Part shown: positions 1 through 12,195 of the stretch, piece after piece | How the letters are laid out: the number at the start of each line of letters is the position of its first letter | Numbering within the stretch: position 1 is the first letter of the stretch | Assembly: GCF_011075055.1 (NCBI RefSeq) | Contig: NC_058138.1 | Span: 8,080,001-8,144,000, forward strand | DNA: 64,000 nucleotides | Reading direction: 5' to 3' | From: Mangifera indica | Taxonomy: Eukaryota > Streptophyta > Magnoliopsida > Sapindales > Anacardiaceae | Translations under genes and position numbers: made by a program | The notes under the pieces: model-generated | The model's input: only the letters and a program-made list of their open reading frames with translations | Told to the model about the DNA's origin: nothing | The model's database searches: none

Positions 1-92
1 ATTGATCTGGATTTATGTTGGTGCAACCCCTGTAAACATTCTGATTTTGTTATATCACTCCTTTTTCTTATTAATTTCTGATCCAAATGCAG

Positions 93-1389
93 GTGGGAGA
101 TGTGTGCTCAACCAAAGGTGGTGTTGAAAATTGAGAACGAGGAGGATATGCTAGTTTTGCAAGTTAGTATAGCTAAAAAATCTTTCGGTGTCTCAGAGTT
201 TAATTAATACGGGGTTTACTTGGCTCTCTTTGGAACTTTGTTGTCATACTTTTTAGTTCTTATTTTTGGTATAATATATGTCTAAACTTCTTTAATTATT
301 GCAATAATTCCTTTCAATTTTAACAGGAGAGGGCAAAGTCACTTAATTTACCAACTCATATCACAGTTGATGCAGGGAGAACGCAGATTGCACCAAGTGA
401 GTTGCAAGGGTTTCTTTCCTATCTTTTTTGTTTTTCTTGATGGTTGTTTTTCATGGGTGCCCTGTAATTTAAAATTTTATATGTACTGAGATTGCAATTA
501 TAGTTTCAAAGTTGTCCAAAATGAAGGGTATAGAGCTTGTCTAAGTGCCATGAAAAAATGTTACACATGCTAGAACTCCTAAGCGAACGTGTATTAATGT
601 ATTTTATTCTTAAGACTCCTACCAAAACTAGAATCTTTCATTATTTGTGATCATTCAATAGTATATTGAAAGCATTATAAGCCATTATTGTTGAACTTTA
701 GTTTGCCAGACAGTGGTTAGTTAGGTTTTAAACGGACAGTATTCACATTAAAGAAGCCCTATGAGAATTTGACTAATTGAAATGTTGCCATTTCTAATTT
801 TTAATTTGTAGGGAGCAGGAAGCATATCGAACATAAACTTAAAAAGTGACAATAAGTTTTGCCTATCTGATAATTTATGATGTGATTGCTGTTTCTTCAA
901 ATTATTGTTTTAAGAATTATTGAAGTATATACAGTGTCTCTACATAATGTGTTTGAGCTTTCCAGTGTTGATGTAAATTATATAGTAATGATTCCATGTT
1001 CATGCGATAAAATTACTTGGAAAGTTTCATATTCAAGTAGTTATCTTGAAGTGAAATAATTTTATTTACTTATTTTTTCAGATTCGAGGACAGTGATGGC
1101 AATTCTTGGTAAGTCCATTCTCAACAAATCCTGTTAGCTTTATTTTATTTGATGGAAACCATGAAGTCCTATCTTACAAGTCATTTCATTTGTTAAATTA
1201 TAATTGTACAAAATTCCCTTTGCCTGCACCAATCAGAATAAATTACTACCTCTGGCGGTTCAATATAACATTTGATCTTTTCACCCTTCTGAATAAATTA
1301 CAAGTCGTTTCATTGATTTATATCGACTCTTTTCTGCAGGACCCGTTGAAGTGGTAGATGAAGTAACGGGTGGACTGAAGCTTTTATAG
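93..1389 (+). CDS. PTH2: Peptidyl-tRNA hydrolase 2 (PTH2) family protein, 3' part
   Basis: PTH2 enzymes cleave the ester bond of peptidyl-tRNA that drops off ribosomes, freeing tRNA for reuse. Four exons can be read: 93-162, 327-396, 1082-1108 and 1340-1389. The GT/AG sites and phases join without a break. The first visible residues are WEMCAQPKVVLKIENEEDML, then the family block ending in DAGRTQIAPNSRTVMAILGP, and the C-terminus is VTGGLKLL before TAG at 1387-1389. The Asp-Ala-Gly-Arg-Thr-Gln stretch and the final Gly-Gly-Leu-Lys-Leu-Leu are typical of the PTH2 C-terminal half. The exon with the catalytic His/Lys region lies left of the window, so the start is not visible and positions 1-92 are intron. 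If the first donor were ignored the frame would stop at 207, so splicing at 163 is needed. All visible residues fit a working gene. Confidence 0.85.
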
Positions 1390-3555
1390 TAGAATCTTAA
1401 TTCAGAGTGGATGCTTGTCCATAACTTCAAATAGTGGAGGGTCAAAAGCAATCTCAGTTACAAAAATCACAGCCTGCTACCATCTGGAAAATTTTGGTCC
1501 AACCATTTATCTGATGTTAAATTTATTCTATGCAGTCTGGTAAGAAATTTATGCTAGTTTTCAATTTTCTTCTACTATTTACGACGATGATGATGAAAAT
1601 TTCCTGCTTGACCCAGTCAATACTGAATTCTGTTGTGATTTTGATCACAATACTGTAATGAATTTAAACCCCTTACTGGATTCTAATTTTCAGATATGAC
1701 TTGCCATTCTAAATTTCAAATAGATACAATCTTGTTCTTTTGTGTTGTTATAAATGCAACCCAGGCGCTTCTATTTTTGGGAACATCACCTGACTCTTCC
1801 TATGGGATTGGTTACCAAAAAAAAAAAAAAGTTTGGATGATGAAATTAAAAAAAAGTTTGAATTTTAAACAAATAATCTTATTGAACAAATAGTATGCCT
1901 TAAGGCCTTAAAACTTCTTTATTTATAGTTACTGTTACCAGTGGAGGAATTTAATGAGAAAAACATTTATAATATAAAACCTTGAGGGCTAGTCTGTGGT
2001 GTTGTCTTTTATGGTCAAAGTTGGTTAATTCTCATGATATTTGTAGAAAATCTAAATAAAAAAATTTGGAAGAAAAATTTGACCAAAACTTGGATAAATA
2101 AATTTGATTGCACACACATCATGAATATCCATTTAAAAATTTTCATTCAACTTGAGATTTCAATAATGTGTAAAGTAGACTTACCTAACTATATGTGGCA
2201 TATATGATAAAATTTTAATTTCCAATACTATGTTTACCCTACATGCCCAATTCGTGCATGACAAAATTTTATTACCTACACACATACCCGTTACTAATGC
2301 AAGCTAAAATTTCAATTACCCTCTCTTGCAAAGCTTTTAATTCACGAATGGTAAAATTTTACATACCCCATGAGGTGTGATTTGAATACCTATAACTAAT
2401 AACATGTAAAATTTTAGATAAACCAACCATTCATGTTATATATAATATGTTAGAAATTTCTTAATGTGAACTAATATTAATTATGGTTTTGGTTTAATAA
2501 AATCGGATAATTAAATAATCCAATGTTAGTTTACGGATGTACTTGAGTAATCAATAAGGATAAGTTTAATACACTTAAAAGTTATGGTTTAGTTGGACAA
2601 CATAAGTATGAGCCTTGAGATTTATTGGACTTTGATAAGAGGTCGATTAACTTATTATAAATTGACTAGATTTTTACTCTAAAACCTAATGCAATGTTAC
2701 TGCAGTATAACTTACCTATATAAAGCTGTTATTCATAGATATTTCTATAACTAACAATATGTAAAATTTTAGATAGACCCACCATTTGTGTTCTACATAA
2801 TAAATATCAATTAACCACTATTTTTATCTATTCTTTGTATACTTGATTTGTTATTACATGTGAATCACCCATGTATACCAAAAAATTCATAAAAATAAAT
2901 AAATATCATTTCCCTATTGCTCAATCATGGCCTTCTTTAATCACAATAACATTCACACAACTCAATGATATCACAATTAATTATATCCATTTCACAACCA
3001 TTCATAGCATCTCCAACATCAATGCAAACATTAGTAAATCTTTACATTTTAAGCAATAAAAAGGTGAAGATGAATGCTGCACTTACCTTTTTGCCTAGTG
3101 TGCATGAAAATAATCCTTTCGAATTGTCAAGATCAATGGAGAAATGAGTGGTATGTGTGACAACTTCCTATTATGCAGGGGTGCATGTGAGTTTTGAAAT
3201 CAGTCAAATGGAGCCAACAGTTTATATATAGGGTAATTTTCTCTAACCGTACTCTATTAGCTACAAAAGTATACCTTTGGGGTTGGAGAATATTTTTGTA
3301 TAACATCATAGAAAAACAGTTAATAAATTAGTTATCTTATTTAATATAGGTTTAATTAGACTTTTTATTCATTTTGTAATAATTAAATTTAGTCATTAAG
3401 TATCCTTCATTTGTGCCGTAATAAATTATCGTTCAAAACTTAAAACAAACTCAAATTATTTGAATCGAATCCTCTTATCATACTGGACATCCTAAGTTTT
3501 AGTGTTTGTTTTTGCATTAGTAAAATAACCCTTAGAATTAAAATATGTTAGTATA
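1390..3555. other. 3' flank of PTH2 and AT-rich intergenic DNA
   Basis: About 1390-1900 probably holds the 3' UTR of the PTH2 gene. The remainder is AT-rich with no coding exon that I can support; short frames at 1696-1893 and 2871-3147 have no recognisable protein features. A segment of about 55 bp near 2391-2450 (around GTAAAATTTTAGATA) recurs at about 2745-2805. The sequence between the two copies starts TGTTAG and ends near a TATATAAAG box, so it may be a solo LTR (about 2448-2735), but no convincing target duplication was found. Confidence 0.5.
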
Positions 3556-4231
3556 CAAAGAGAATTACACTTCCCGTCCAAGGTTTAGCTTTAAAACTCA
3601 TTTTACCACGACTAGTTAACATAAACAACATGGCCACCCAAAATCTAGCAGAAATAACATTTTCCTACCCAATATTAAACTATGTTAATGAAACAATAAT
3701 AATAAAAAGTGAAATACCATTTTACCTCTACTATTTCATTTTTCAAAATTATCATATAATCTTAAATTAACAAATATTAAAAATAACTTTTTAAGTATTC
3801 AAAGTATATAAGAAGTCTTATTTCCTTTTCCTTTTATCGTCACATTTCTTCCTCTTTTTCTATAGATATGAGTGCCTTTGTCATATAATCATATATCAAA
3901 AGGTAAACTGTAATTTTTGAAAATATTGAAAATTTTAAAATCTTAGTTTGCCCCTCAATAGTTTAAAAAATAACAGTTACATTCCAAAGAATTGAATAAA
4001 AAACAATAAAGCTTTTTAAACATTAAATTATCATGTTTAAAATGTTTGCGTTTAATAGAAAGCTGTTGTTTTTTTTATTTTTAACATTAATAAATAGTAA
4101 AAATTTTATTTTGTTGTTATGCCGATAGCTTTTTTTAAGAGAGTTTGAGTTTGTATAGTTTGTTATTTATGCCAACAAGGAGTGGAAAAGGGTTTTAGGC
4201 CAAACCTTGGGTGGGAAAATGTTAGTTACTC
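3556..4231. mobile_element. MULE-like MITE (old copy)
   Basis: This 0.68-kb AT-rich non-coding element has imperfect inverted ends. The left end contains TTCCCGTCCAAGGTTTAGC and the right end, read on the minus strand, TTCCCACCCAAGGTTTGGC. The flanks share TAGTATA (3549-3555 and 4232-4238), a 7-base match inside what was probably a 9-bp target duplication. Its interior resembles the degraded members near 51070-51320 and 55170-55570. It encodes nothing. Assignment to the Mutator superfamily rests on the duplication length and on the better copy at 55585-56308. Confidence 0.55.
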
Positions 4232-6028
4232 TAGTATATATTATTGGCTATCAAAGCATCTTTTATGAAGCAAGGTCGCAACCTAACCTCCACCACTCAC
4301 CTCTAGACACAGCACTGGATCATGTTGGGCCAACCTCGACCAGATCTATTGCATTAAGGCCCACCAATTGGTGGACCTAGTGGGTTGGGTTTGTCGACTA
4401 GCATGACAAGATTTGTGATACGATCTTAGACGGTCTCAGTTGTGCTTTCACTGACGGGACACATGCTTTTAGGGATTAACCCACAAAATTATATATATTT
4501 TATACTTTTTAATTTTCAATTTTTTATTATTTTTTAATGGATCATACCGGGCTGGCCACTAGACCTTGCCGTCAGCACGATCCGCAATTTTATGGTTGAG
4601 CCAACAATGGGTCTTAACCCCTGCCATGTCTATTCACCCCCATTTTCTTCTCTCAAGCAAGGTCATGACTTATTTAAGGCTATTGTGGCCTTGCACCACC
4701 CCAATCCACCACCAACCAAGCAATTAAATAATCTTAACAATAAAATTATATATATCTAATTTTTTGTATCCAATTAGGTATATACATAATATGTTATTAT
4801 ATGCGTGGATGATTTTGTATTAAAGATAAAGTTATACCCAATCACATAATGACACGTTATCTGAATACTCAATTAGATTGTTAAAACTTGATGCACATAA
4901 TATTGCTCTAATTATAACTCATTTGCAGCACATCAAATTAGTTATCTCCTTATCAACACAACTCATAAAAGAAAATTAATTCAAAATCTAGGAAAGAAAA
5001 TTCATAAATGAAAGGATATCCCCGGTGGTTATTGAAAGAGATTTATTTTGTTTGTGATCTGAAATTTTTGAGTTAGTTGAGCCAAAAGGAGAGGGAGAAC
5101 AGGGAATCAAGGGAACAGTGGGGTTGGAGAAGGTAGGTGAGAAGGGTAGGACATTGGGGAATAGGGATGGTTGGGTTATTAGGCAGTTGGAAGTTTAGAT
5201 AAGTTCGGAGTGGCCTTGAATTTAATGTGATGTATTGATCCGGTTGTTGTGTATAGAGCTCACAATTTTTCGCATGACTTGTTAATTTAATATGACAAGT
5301 AAAAAATTGAGCTTGGGTTAAATATTTTTTACACAAATTCTAATTCGGGGTTGCGTTCAAATCAACCCATTTGTGAATAGGATCTCAATCGGGTTGACTC
5401 TCTATAATCCAAAAATGTTATAAAAAGTTAGTGAATGAATATGCATGCATATAGGTACTTAATTATGTAATATATAATATAATGTTTAATTTGTGTTTCA
5501 TCTTGTTATACTTTTTGTTTGAATAATTTTATTATGCACATAGGTACTTAATTAAAATATTAAATTGGTGTGCTTCTTTTTTATGTTATATTTATATGTT
5601 TTCATAATTTTATTTTGCATGTGCTAATTAATTAAGCTATAATTTCTTTATGTAAGATCTTTATGAACAACAGATAGAAAAAGAAGGCAGTGAAATTATA
5701 ATAAAAACAAATTCTTTTTGACAAAATGTATCGGTTTCGTGCCAAAATAAGGCAAACGGGGTGCAACAAAGCAATCTTAAGGTATATCTTTTCAACCTAT
5801 TTCAGGTTGCAATGTCTTGTCTTGCCCTATGTATTCAACTTCCACAATCAACTTTCTGGTTGAGGCAAGGGGCTGAAGGTTGACTTGATTTCATTTAGGT
5901 TAAAAAAACAAAAAGAACTCCTTTTTAACCCCATGGATTTCAAGAACTGTAGATAATCCACAAATTACCAACAAAATTTTCAAAGACATAAGATATATAC
6001 TAGAAAAAAGTTAGATAATCAAAAGTAA
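4232..6028. other. Intergenic, AT-rich, with a GC-richer patch
   Basis: No gene is supported here. Positions 4290-4640 are richer in G+C, with GGGCC-type words and inverted look-alike ends (AACCTCGACCAGATC on the left against AAGGTCTAGTGGCCAG read from the right). This suggests a decayed non-autonomous DNA transposon. The segment at 4741-4920 resembles 39830-39960 (both hold a TGACAC-GTTATCTG/CATCTG-like core in AT-rich DNA), which points to a small MITE family. The minus-strand frame at 5073-5336 has no domain features. Confidence 0.4.
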
Positions 6029-6898
6029 ACATGTCAATTGGATCGAATCGAATGAAGACTCAGCTTGAAGCCTAGAATTCAAGCCTACCTAATAATGTAG
6101 CACTATGGGCCTAGCCCATGGGCCTTTTGGATCGGGTTTGTGGGCTTTAATATTAAGTACATGAGTTGACATGATACTATTTACAAATTTAAAAAAAAAA
6201 GGCAGAAGTCTTCATTGCTTATGCCTCCTACTTGTGGCGGAAGCAAAACTTCATTTTTTTTCTAATTTTTTTATTTTTTCTATATAAATCAATCCAAATC
6301 TTTTTTATTTGTAGTTTTATTTACAAATTTCTCAATCTTAATTCTTTCATTATATTCTAAATTTCATTTTCTCTCACAACTCTCTATCGAAAATTGTCTG
6401 AATTTACAAATAATAATTCATTGTGTTTATAATTTCATTTTTATTTCAATTTTATCATTACAAAATATTACAAATGGATTCAATGTCAAATGAATTCAAA
6501 AATTTGGATGTTGAGGATTAATAGATAAATGATATGGTATATATTTTTTATTTATGTTTATAATTATACAGTATATAAATTAATTTATTTGTATTATGTT
6601 ATAAACTTATAATATTTTTGATAATGTAATCACGGTATTTCTTCGTCACAAGTGAAAGATTATAAATAAAATATTTGAGGTACTGTTTTTGGTTTTAATA
6701 ACTAAAAAATAATTTGTGTTAAAAAGTTTTAATTAAAATTAAAAAAAAATTGTTTAAGGGCTGACTCGATTCAAAAATCCATGGTTAGCTAGACTTGAAG
6801 GTCCATTACTATATGGGCCTAAGGCCTGACATGAGCCATGACTCATGAGTCTGATGGGCCATGCAAGAGTCGGCCTGACCCGACCTATTGACGTGTCT
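6029..6898. mobile_element. hAT-like non-autonomous DNA transposon
   Basis: Both ends carry related inverted repeats: ACATGTCAATTGGATCG at the left and ACACGTCAATAGGTCG read inward from the right. Subterminal GGGCC/GGGCCT words near both ends (6110-6150 and 6800-6880) are typical of plant hAT MITEs. The flanks both hold AAAGTAA (6022-6028 and 6904-6910), a possible target duplication, though the right copy sits six bases beyond the inverted repeat. The interior is AT-rich and non-coding. Confidence 0.5.
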
Positions 6899-7071
6899 AA
6901 CCGAAAGTAATTGACATAATAAGTTGGATATTAATATGTTAACTGATTATGAAACAAATTAATTATTAACATGTTAACTGAAAGTAATACATGATAATGG
7001 AAAGAGAAAGATGATGAAATTAACGAATTAATTAACAATCACAATCATATTTCATGAAATTAACGAATTAA

Positions 7072-7640
7072 TCAATAGAAAAAGTCATCAGGGCTACAAT
7101 TAGGGTTGTTATCAGTAATGATGAACACTTGGAGAAACAATTTCAAGTGCACTAGCTGACGACAACAAAAGCAAGATGTGTAATTAGAGTCTTGGCCACA
7201 AAACATACTTTTCCATTCATATTGTCCAAATGACACAATGAATGTAGTTTTGTATCTATCCTTTTGATCAACTTGTATTTTCTTGAAACTAGATTTCAGG
7301 TCAAATTTTGAAAATATTTTCGTGTTGCACAATTTTTTTAATAAATCTCTTTTGTTTGGGATTGGATATTGTATTCATTTTAAGAGTTTGTTTAAAAGTT
7401 TATAATTTATTACTAATCTTATAACTCCTCTTTCCAATTCAACATTTTTCTAGACATAGAAAGTTGGGAAATTCCATGGAGGTTTGCTTAGTCTAATTAA
7501 TTTATTTTGTGATAAATCATTAATTTATTTTCATTAAATCATTAATTTTTGTTTTATAATGTTCTTCTCATTCAACTTTCATTTGGATTGGTTCTCACTT
7601 TTGTGGGAATATCCTTTTCAACAAAAGAATTTTCATAAGA
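7072..7640 (-). pseudogene. Endogenous pararetrovirus (Caulimoviridae) reverse transcriptase fragment
   Basis: On the minus strand, 7332 to 7072 stays open for 86 codons and resembles the reverse-transcriptase fingers/palm region of plant pararetroviruses. Visible landmarks are FSKFDLKS, the RYKTTF segment and a QYEW motif, which caulimovirids use where Ty3/gypsy elements usually differ. Upstream on the same strand (to about 7640) weaker similarity continues to the segment before the RT, with frameshifts and stops. The catalytic region beyond QYEW is scrambled, so the fragment cannot encode a working enzyme. It abuts the truncated end of a copia element at about 7700. Ty3/gypsy is the alternative; the QYEW motif favours a pararetrovirus. 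Confidence 0.6.
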
Positions 7641-7699
7641 TAATTTGACTATATGTTTCTTTCTTTCTTAAAAAGCATTTGGGACATCCAAACATATTT

Positions 7700-7808
7700 G
7701 ACTTTCAATTTTAGTTTCACAACACCAACTTGAAGCTTCTCACCAATAAGATAGCAGTCAAGCTCTATATGTTTAGCACGTTCGTGAAAAATAGGATTAG
7801 CAGTTATC
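7700..7808 (-). pseudogene. Distal RNase H fragment of the split Ty1/copia element A
   Basis: Read on the minus strand, this stretch has the copia RNase H tail signature (NPIFHERAKHIELDC). It continues the minus-strand copia body that breaks off at 12530. The two halves were separated by insertion of the plus-strand element at 7809-12529. The similarity fades at about 7730-7700, where pararetrovirus-like sequence takes over, so the 3' end and 3' LTR of element A are missing. Confidence 0.65.
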
Positions 7809-8148
7809 TGTTAGTTTATTGAGGATGTTTGTGTCTTTTTGCTTGTATCTAAGTCAGAAAAGTAGTTGGTGTTAGTTGCAACTTATGGTTAAATGGATGA
7901 TGATCCATATTTTCAGGCACCTTTTTGTTGTTATAAGTATGATGCTCATTAATGAAGTTATAGCCAATATTGTATTTTGTCTTGTATAAAAACCTTTTAT
8001 GCTAAATGATAATATACAGAAAAATTTTTTCATCTCCCCTGCTCTCTTCCGAAAACAAGTGTTTTGCTTCTTCAAAGTAAGCTGCTGTTTAGTTCTTGCT
8101 TACATAACCTGTCCAAAATTTAAACACATAAAATCTCTAGAGCTAACA
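7809..8148 (+). repeat. 5' LTR of copia element B
   Basis: 340 bp, TGTTAG at the start and AACA at the end, matching the 3' LTR at 12190-12529 along its whole length with scattered substitutions. A TATA-like TGTATAAAAA near 7983 marks the likely transcription start region (U3/R). Confidence 0.92.
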
Positions 8149-8162
8149 TAGTATCAGAGCTT
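8149..8162 (+). promoter_or_regulatory. Primer-binding site of copia element B (initiator tRNA-Met type)
   Basis: Directly after the 5' LTR the sequence TAGTATCAGAGC differs by one base from the TGGTATCAGAGC used by many plant copia elements to bind initiator tRNA-Met. Confidence 0.8.
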
Positions 8163-8230
8163 GCTTAGATCTTAAGGGAGGCTGTGTGTGTAAAATTTTT
8201 AAACTTATCAGGAAAAGTTTTCTTCAAGTA

Positions 8231-11200
8231 ATGGCTTCATCCTCATCTTCAATGACACCATTTGTCTACAATGATGAGAATTATCATATTTGGGTAGTCA
8301 AAATGAAAGCATTCTTGAGAGGAGTAAGGTTATGGCAATATGTTGATGAGGAGAAAACACCACCTCTATTGGGGCCTAATCCTACTTTGAATCAAATAAG
8401 GATGCATGAAGAAGAAGCGACCAAAGGTCCAAGAGCTTTGTCCATTATCCACCAAGCAGTGACTGATGTAGTTTTCACTAAAATTGTGGCTTGTGAAACT
8501 GCCAAAGATGCATGAGATAGACTCCCAGGGCAATGAGAGGTCAAGGCAAATGCTTGCTCTCAATCTAAGAAGAGAGTTTGAAGTCTTGAAAATGAAGGAA
8601 GTAGAAATGATCCAAGAGTATACTAACAGGACTATGAAAGTTGTAAATCAGATTAGGTTGATAGGAGAAAAGCTATCTGATCAGAGAATTGTTGAAAAAA
8701 TATTGGTATCCATTCCTGAAAGGTATGAAGCCAAAATATCTTCACTTGAAGATTCAAAGAATTTTTCAGATTTGACTTTGTCTGAGGTAGTAAATGCTTT
8801 AAAAGCTCAAGACCAAAGAAGAGCTTTAAGGCAAGAAGAAACTACTGAGGGAGCCTTCAGTGCTAAGCTTACTGGAAAACAAGTAAGCTGCAGCTCCAGT
8901 AAGAAACAACTTGGAGAAAAGAAGGAAAAGTGGAAGCAAAGGAGTGATGGAAACAAGAGTGGTGAGAAAAAAGGAAAATATCCTTTTTGTTCTCACTACA
9001 AGAAAAAAAAGCACTTACCAAATTACTGTTGGTATAGACCTAATGTTAAGTGCAAGTCTTGTATTCAACTTGGACAAATTGATCGAATGTGCAAGAACAA
9101 GGGAGGAAACCAAGTACAACAGAATCAGCAAGCTCAAGCTGTTATGAAACCAGAAGAGCTAGGTGAAAATCTATTTGTTGCAACATGTTATGCAACTGAT
9201 GTAAGCATAATATCTAGCTAATAGACAATGGATGCTCTAACCATATGACATTTGATGTTGATTTACTTAGAGACTTGGATGCAACTTACTCATCCAAAGT
9301 AAAAATTGGAAATGGAGAGCTCTTGGAAGTCAAAGGAAAGGGTGCATCATTCATAGAAACTCCAACAGGTACAAAAGTTATTAAAAATGTTCTTTATATT
9401 CCTAAGATTAATCATAATCTGTTGAGTGTGTCACAAATGCTAGAAAAAAGGGTATTCACTACATTTTGCAAATAAGTCATGTTCTATAATTGATCAACAT
9501 GGGTGTGAGCTAATGATTATTAAAATGCAAGATAAAATTTTTGCAATTAAATGGATACAAGCTGGTCATCATGCCTATCAACACACTGAAAGTAATTCAA
9601 CTCTATGGCACAAAAGACTTGGTCACTTCAATTACTCAACTTTGAAACAAATGCATTCTAGGCAAATAATGTTAAACTTACCTGTCATGAGTAGTTATGA
9701 AACAGTGTGTGATGTATGTCAGTTTGGAAAACAAATAAAAACTCCATTTTCCAATAGTAATTCAAGAGATAGTAATTCAAGAGCTGCAGAAAGGCTTCAA
9801 TTAGTGCACTCAGATTTATGTGGTCCAATAAGTATTTCTTCTCTAAATGGAAGCACATTATTTTTACCTTTTGTTGATGATTTTTCAAGGCTGAGCTGGA
9901 TTTATTTCTTGAAACAAAAATCTGAGGTCTTGGACTTGTTTAAGAAATTTAAGGCAGAGGTTGAAAGACAAACAAGATGCAAACTTAAAGTGCTCAGGTC
10001 TGATAATGACATTGAATATACCTTAAAGAAATTTATTTCCTTTTGCAATACAGAGGGAATTGTGCATCAATTGACCACCCCTTACACTCCACAATAGAAT
10101 GAAGTTTGTGAGAGAAAAAATAGATTAATTATGGAAATGGCTAGATGCCTTATGTTTGAGAAAAAAACTTCCTAAAAATTTCTGGGCTGAAGCTGCTAAC
10201 ACTTCAGTGTATCTATTAAATTTACTTCCTAATAAGACACTAAATAATGTAACTCCTTATGAAAAGTGGTCTGGAGAAAAACCCTTAATTGAGCACTTAA
10301 AAGTGTTTGGGTGTTTATGCTATATGTATGTGCCTAATGAAAAAAGAACTAAGCTTGATGAGAAGTCAGAAGTGGGTGTATTTGTTGGTTACAATAATGT
10401 CACAAAAGGGTGTAGGATCTTTAATCCCAAGACCAAGAAGATAGTAATCAACAGGAATGTTAAATTCAATGAGTAAGCAGCCTGGAACTGGGAAGCCAAA
10501 GAAGAAAATAAAGGTGAGTCTAGCCATTAACATAAAACCAACATTTGTCCAGATGATGAAACTTATTCTAGTGATGAAGAATTTGGTCTTGCAACTAGAA
10601 TGAGATCTTTTGAAGACATTTATGATAAGTGCAATGTTGCAATTGTTGAGCCAAAGTCATTTGAGAAAGCCACCAGAAATGAAGAGTGGAGATCTGCAGT
10701 GAGGACTGAAATAGATATGATCAATAAGAATTCCACATGGAGTTTTGTTGAGAAGCCAAAAGATCAGAAGGTGATTGGTGTAAAATAGATCTACAGAACT
10801 AAATTCAATCAAAATAACTGTATAAGTAAACTCAAGGCTAGGTTAGTTGCTAAAGGATATCAGCAACAACCTGACATTGATTTTTCTGATACCTTTGCAC
10901 CTGTAGCAAGATATGACACAATCAGATTGCTTGTGGCTTTGACAGCTAAGTTGAGCTAGACTATATACCATCTAGATGTTAAATATGCATTCTTGAATGG
11001 TATACTGGATGAAAACATATTTGTAGAACAACCTAAAGGTTTCAAGGTTCTAGGGAAAGAGCAGAATGTGTACAAGTTACATAAAGCACTTTATGGCCTG
11101 AAACAAGCTCCAGAAGCCTGGTATTCTAAAATTCACTCATTCTTGCTAAGCCAAGGTTTTCTATGCAGCCCAAATGAATCAACACTTTACATAAAAAGAC

Positions 11201-12195
11201 TTACGAATGAAATAAAACTTATTGTCTCCTTGTATGTAGATGATCTCTTGGTGACAGGAGGAGATATAAAAACTTTAGCTAAATTCAAGGAGATCATGCA
11301 ACAAGAATTTGAAATGTTAGATTTGGGTAAAATGAAATATTTTTTAGGTATTGAAATAGATCAAAAAAGGTGTGGTATATTCATTTCTCAAAAGAAGTAT
11401 GCTCAAGATCTTTTAAGAAGATTTCAAATGGAGAATTGCAAACCAGTTTCTATACCTCTAGTTGTAAATGAAAAACTGAAGAAAAATGATTCTGAGAGTG
11501 AAGCAAAAGCCACTGCATACAAAAACTTAATTGGTAGCCTATTATATTTATCCTCCAGCAGACTTGACATTATGTTTCCTACATCCTTTTTGTCCATATT
11601 CATGCAATCACCAAGCAATGCTCATATGGTTACTGCTAAATGGATTTTAAGGTACATAAAAGGAACATTAGCATATGGTTTATGGTTTTCTAAATAAGAA
11701 AGCAACAAACTTGTGGGATTCTTTGACAGTGATTAGGCAGGAAGTTTGGAAGATGCAAAAAACACCTTTGGTTATTATTTTTCATTTGGAAGTGCAGTGT
11801 TTTGTTGGAATTAAAAAAAAACAAGAGGTTGTTGCTCAATCATCTGCTGAGGCAGAATACATTGCTGCTGCAAGTGCAGCAAATCAAGCCATTTGGTTAA
11901 GAAAACTTCTCAAGGACTTGGGCCATGTTCAAGATGAAAGTGTAGTGCTTTTTGTGGACAATGAAACAACCATTGCAATTATAAAAATCCAGTTCATCAT
12001 GGTAGAACAAAGCACATCAATGTGAAGTTTCATGCAATTCGAGAGGCAGAAAAATCAGGAGAAATAAGTCTAAAGCATTGCAACTCTAACGATCAAGTGG
12101 CTAATATCTTTATTAAGGCTCTTCCTAAGCTTATGTTTGAACACTTGAGATCAAGACTTGGAGTTATAGCAAACACCTCAAAGGAGAAGTGTTAG
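8231..12195 (+). pseudogene. Decayed gag-pol of copia element B
   Basis: The Gag start is taken at 8231 (MASSSSSMTPF). Gag of the UBN2 type runs to about 9200 and has a damaged zinc knuckle near 9040-9100. A protease with an Asp-Asn-Gly core (IDNGCSNHMT) lies at about 9220-9470. Integrase follows at about 9510-10480: His-His-Cys-Cys zinc region around LWHKRLGHF and CDVCQFGK, then the first two catalytic Asp at HSD and VDD. Reverse transcriptase (10790-11450) retains YVDDLLVTG at 11236. RNase H runs to the stop at 12193-12195, which overlaps the 3' LTR by six bases. Nonsense codons occur at 8513, 9215, 10095, 10474, 10786 and 10957, and several frameshifts break the frame, so no full polyprotein can be made. 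Confidence 0.88.
12178..12189 (+). promoter_or_regulatory. Polypurine tract of copia element B
   Basis: The purine-rich run AAAGGAGAAG directly precedes the TG of the 3' LTR, the usual site where plus-strand DNA synthesis is primed. Confidence 0.75.

Noticed and set aside
2391..2805. Solo LTR between two short direct repeats
   Set aside because: TG and CA ends can be drawn but the flanking pentamers do not match, and the repeats are longer than a target duplication; left as a note in the intergenic entry.
5073..5336. Minus-strand frame of 87 codons
   Set aside because: No domain, composition typical of AT-rich intergenic DNA, and no splice or promoter context.
8366..9147. Several antisense or shifted frames across copia B gag
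   Set aside because: The gag reading frame on the plus strand explains the region; these are shadows.
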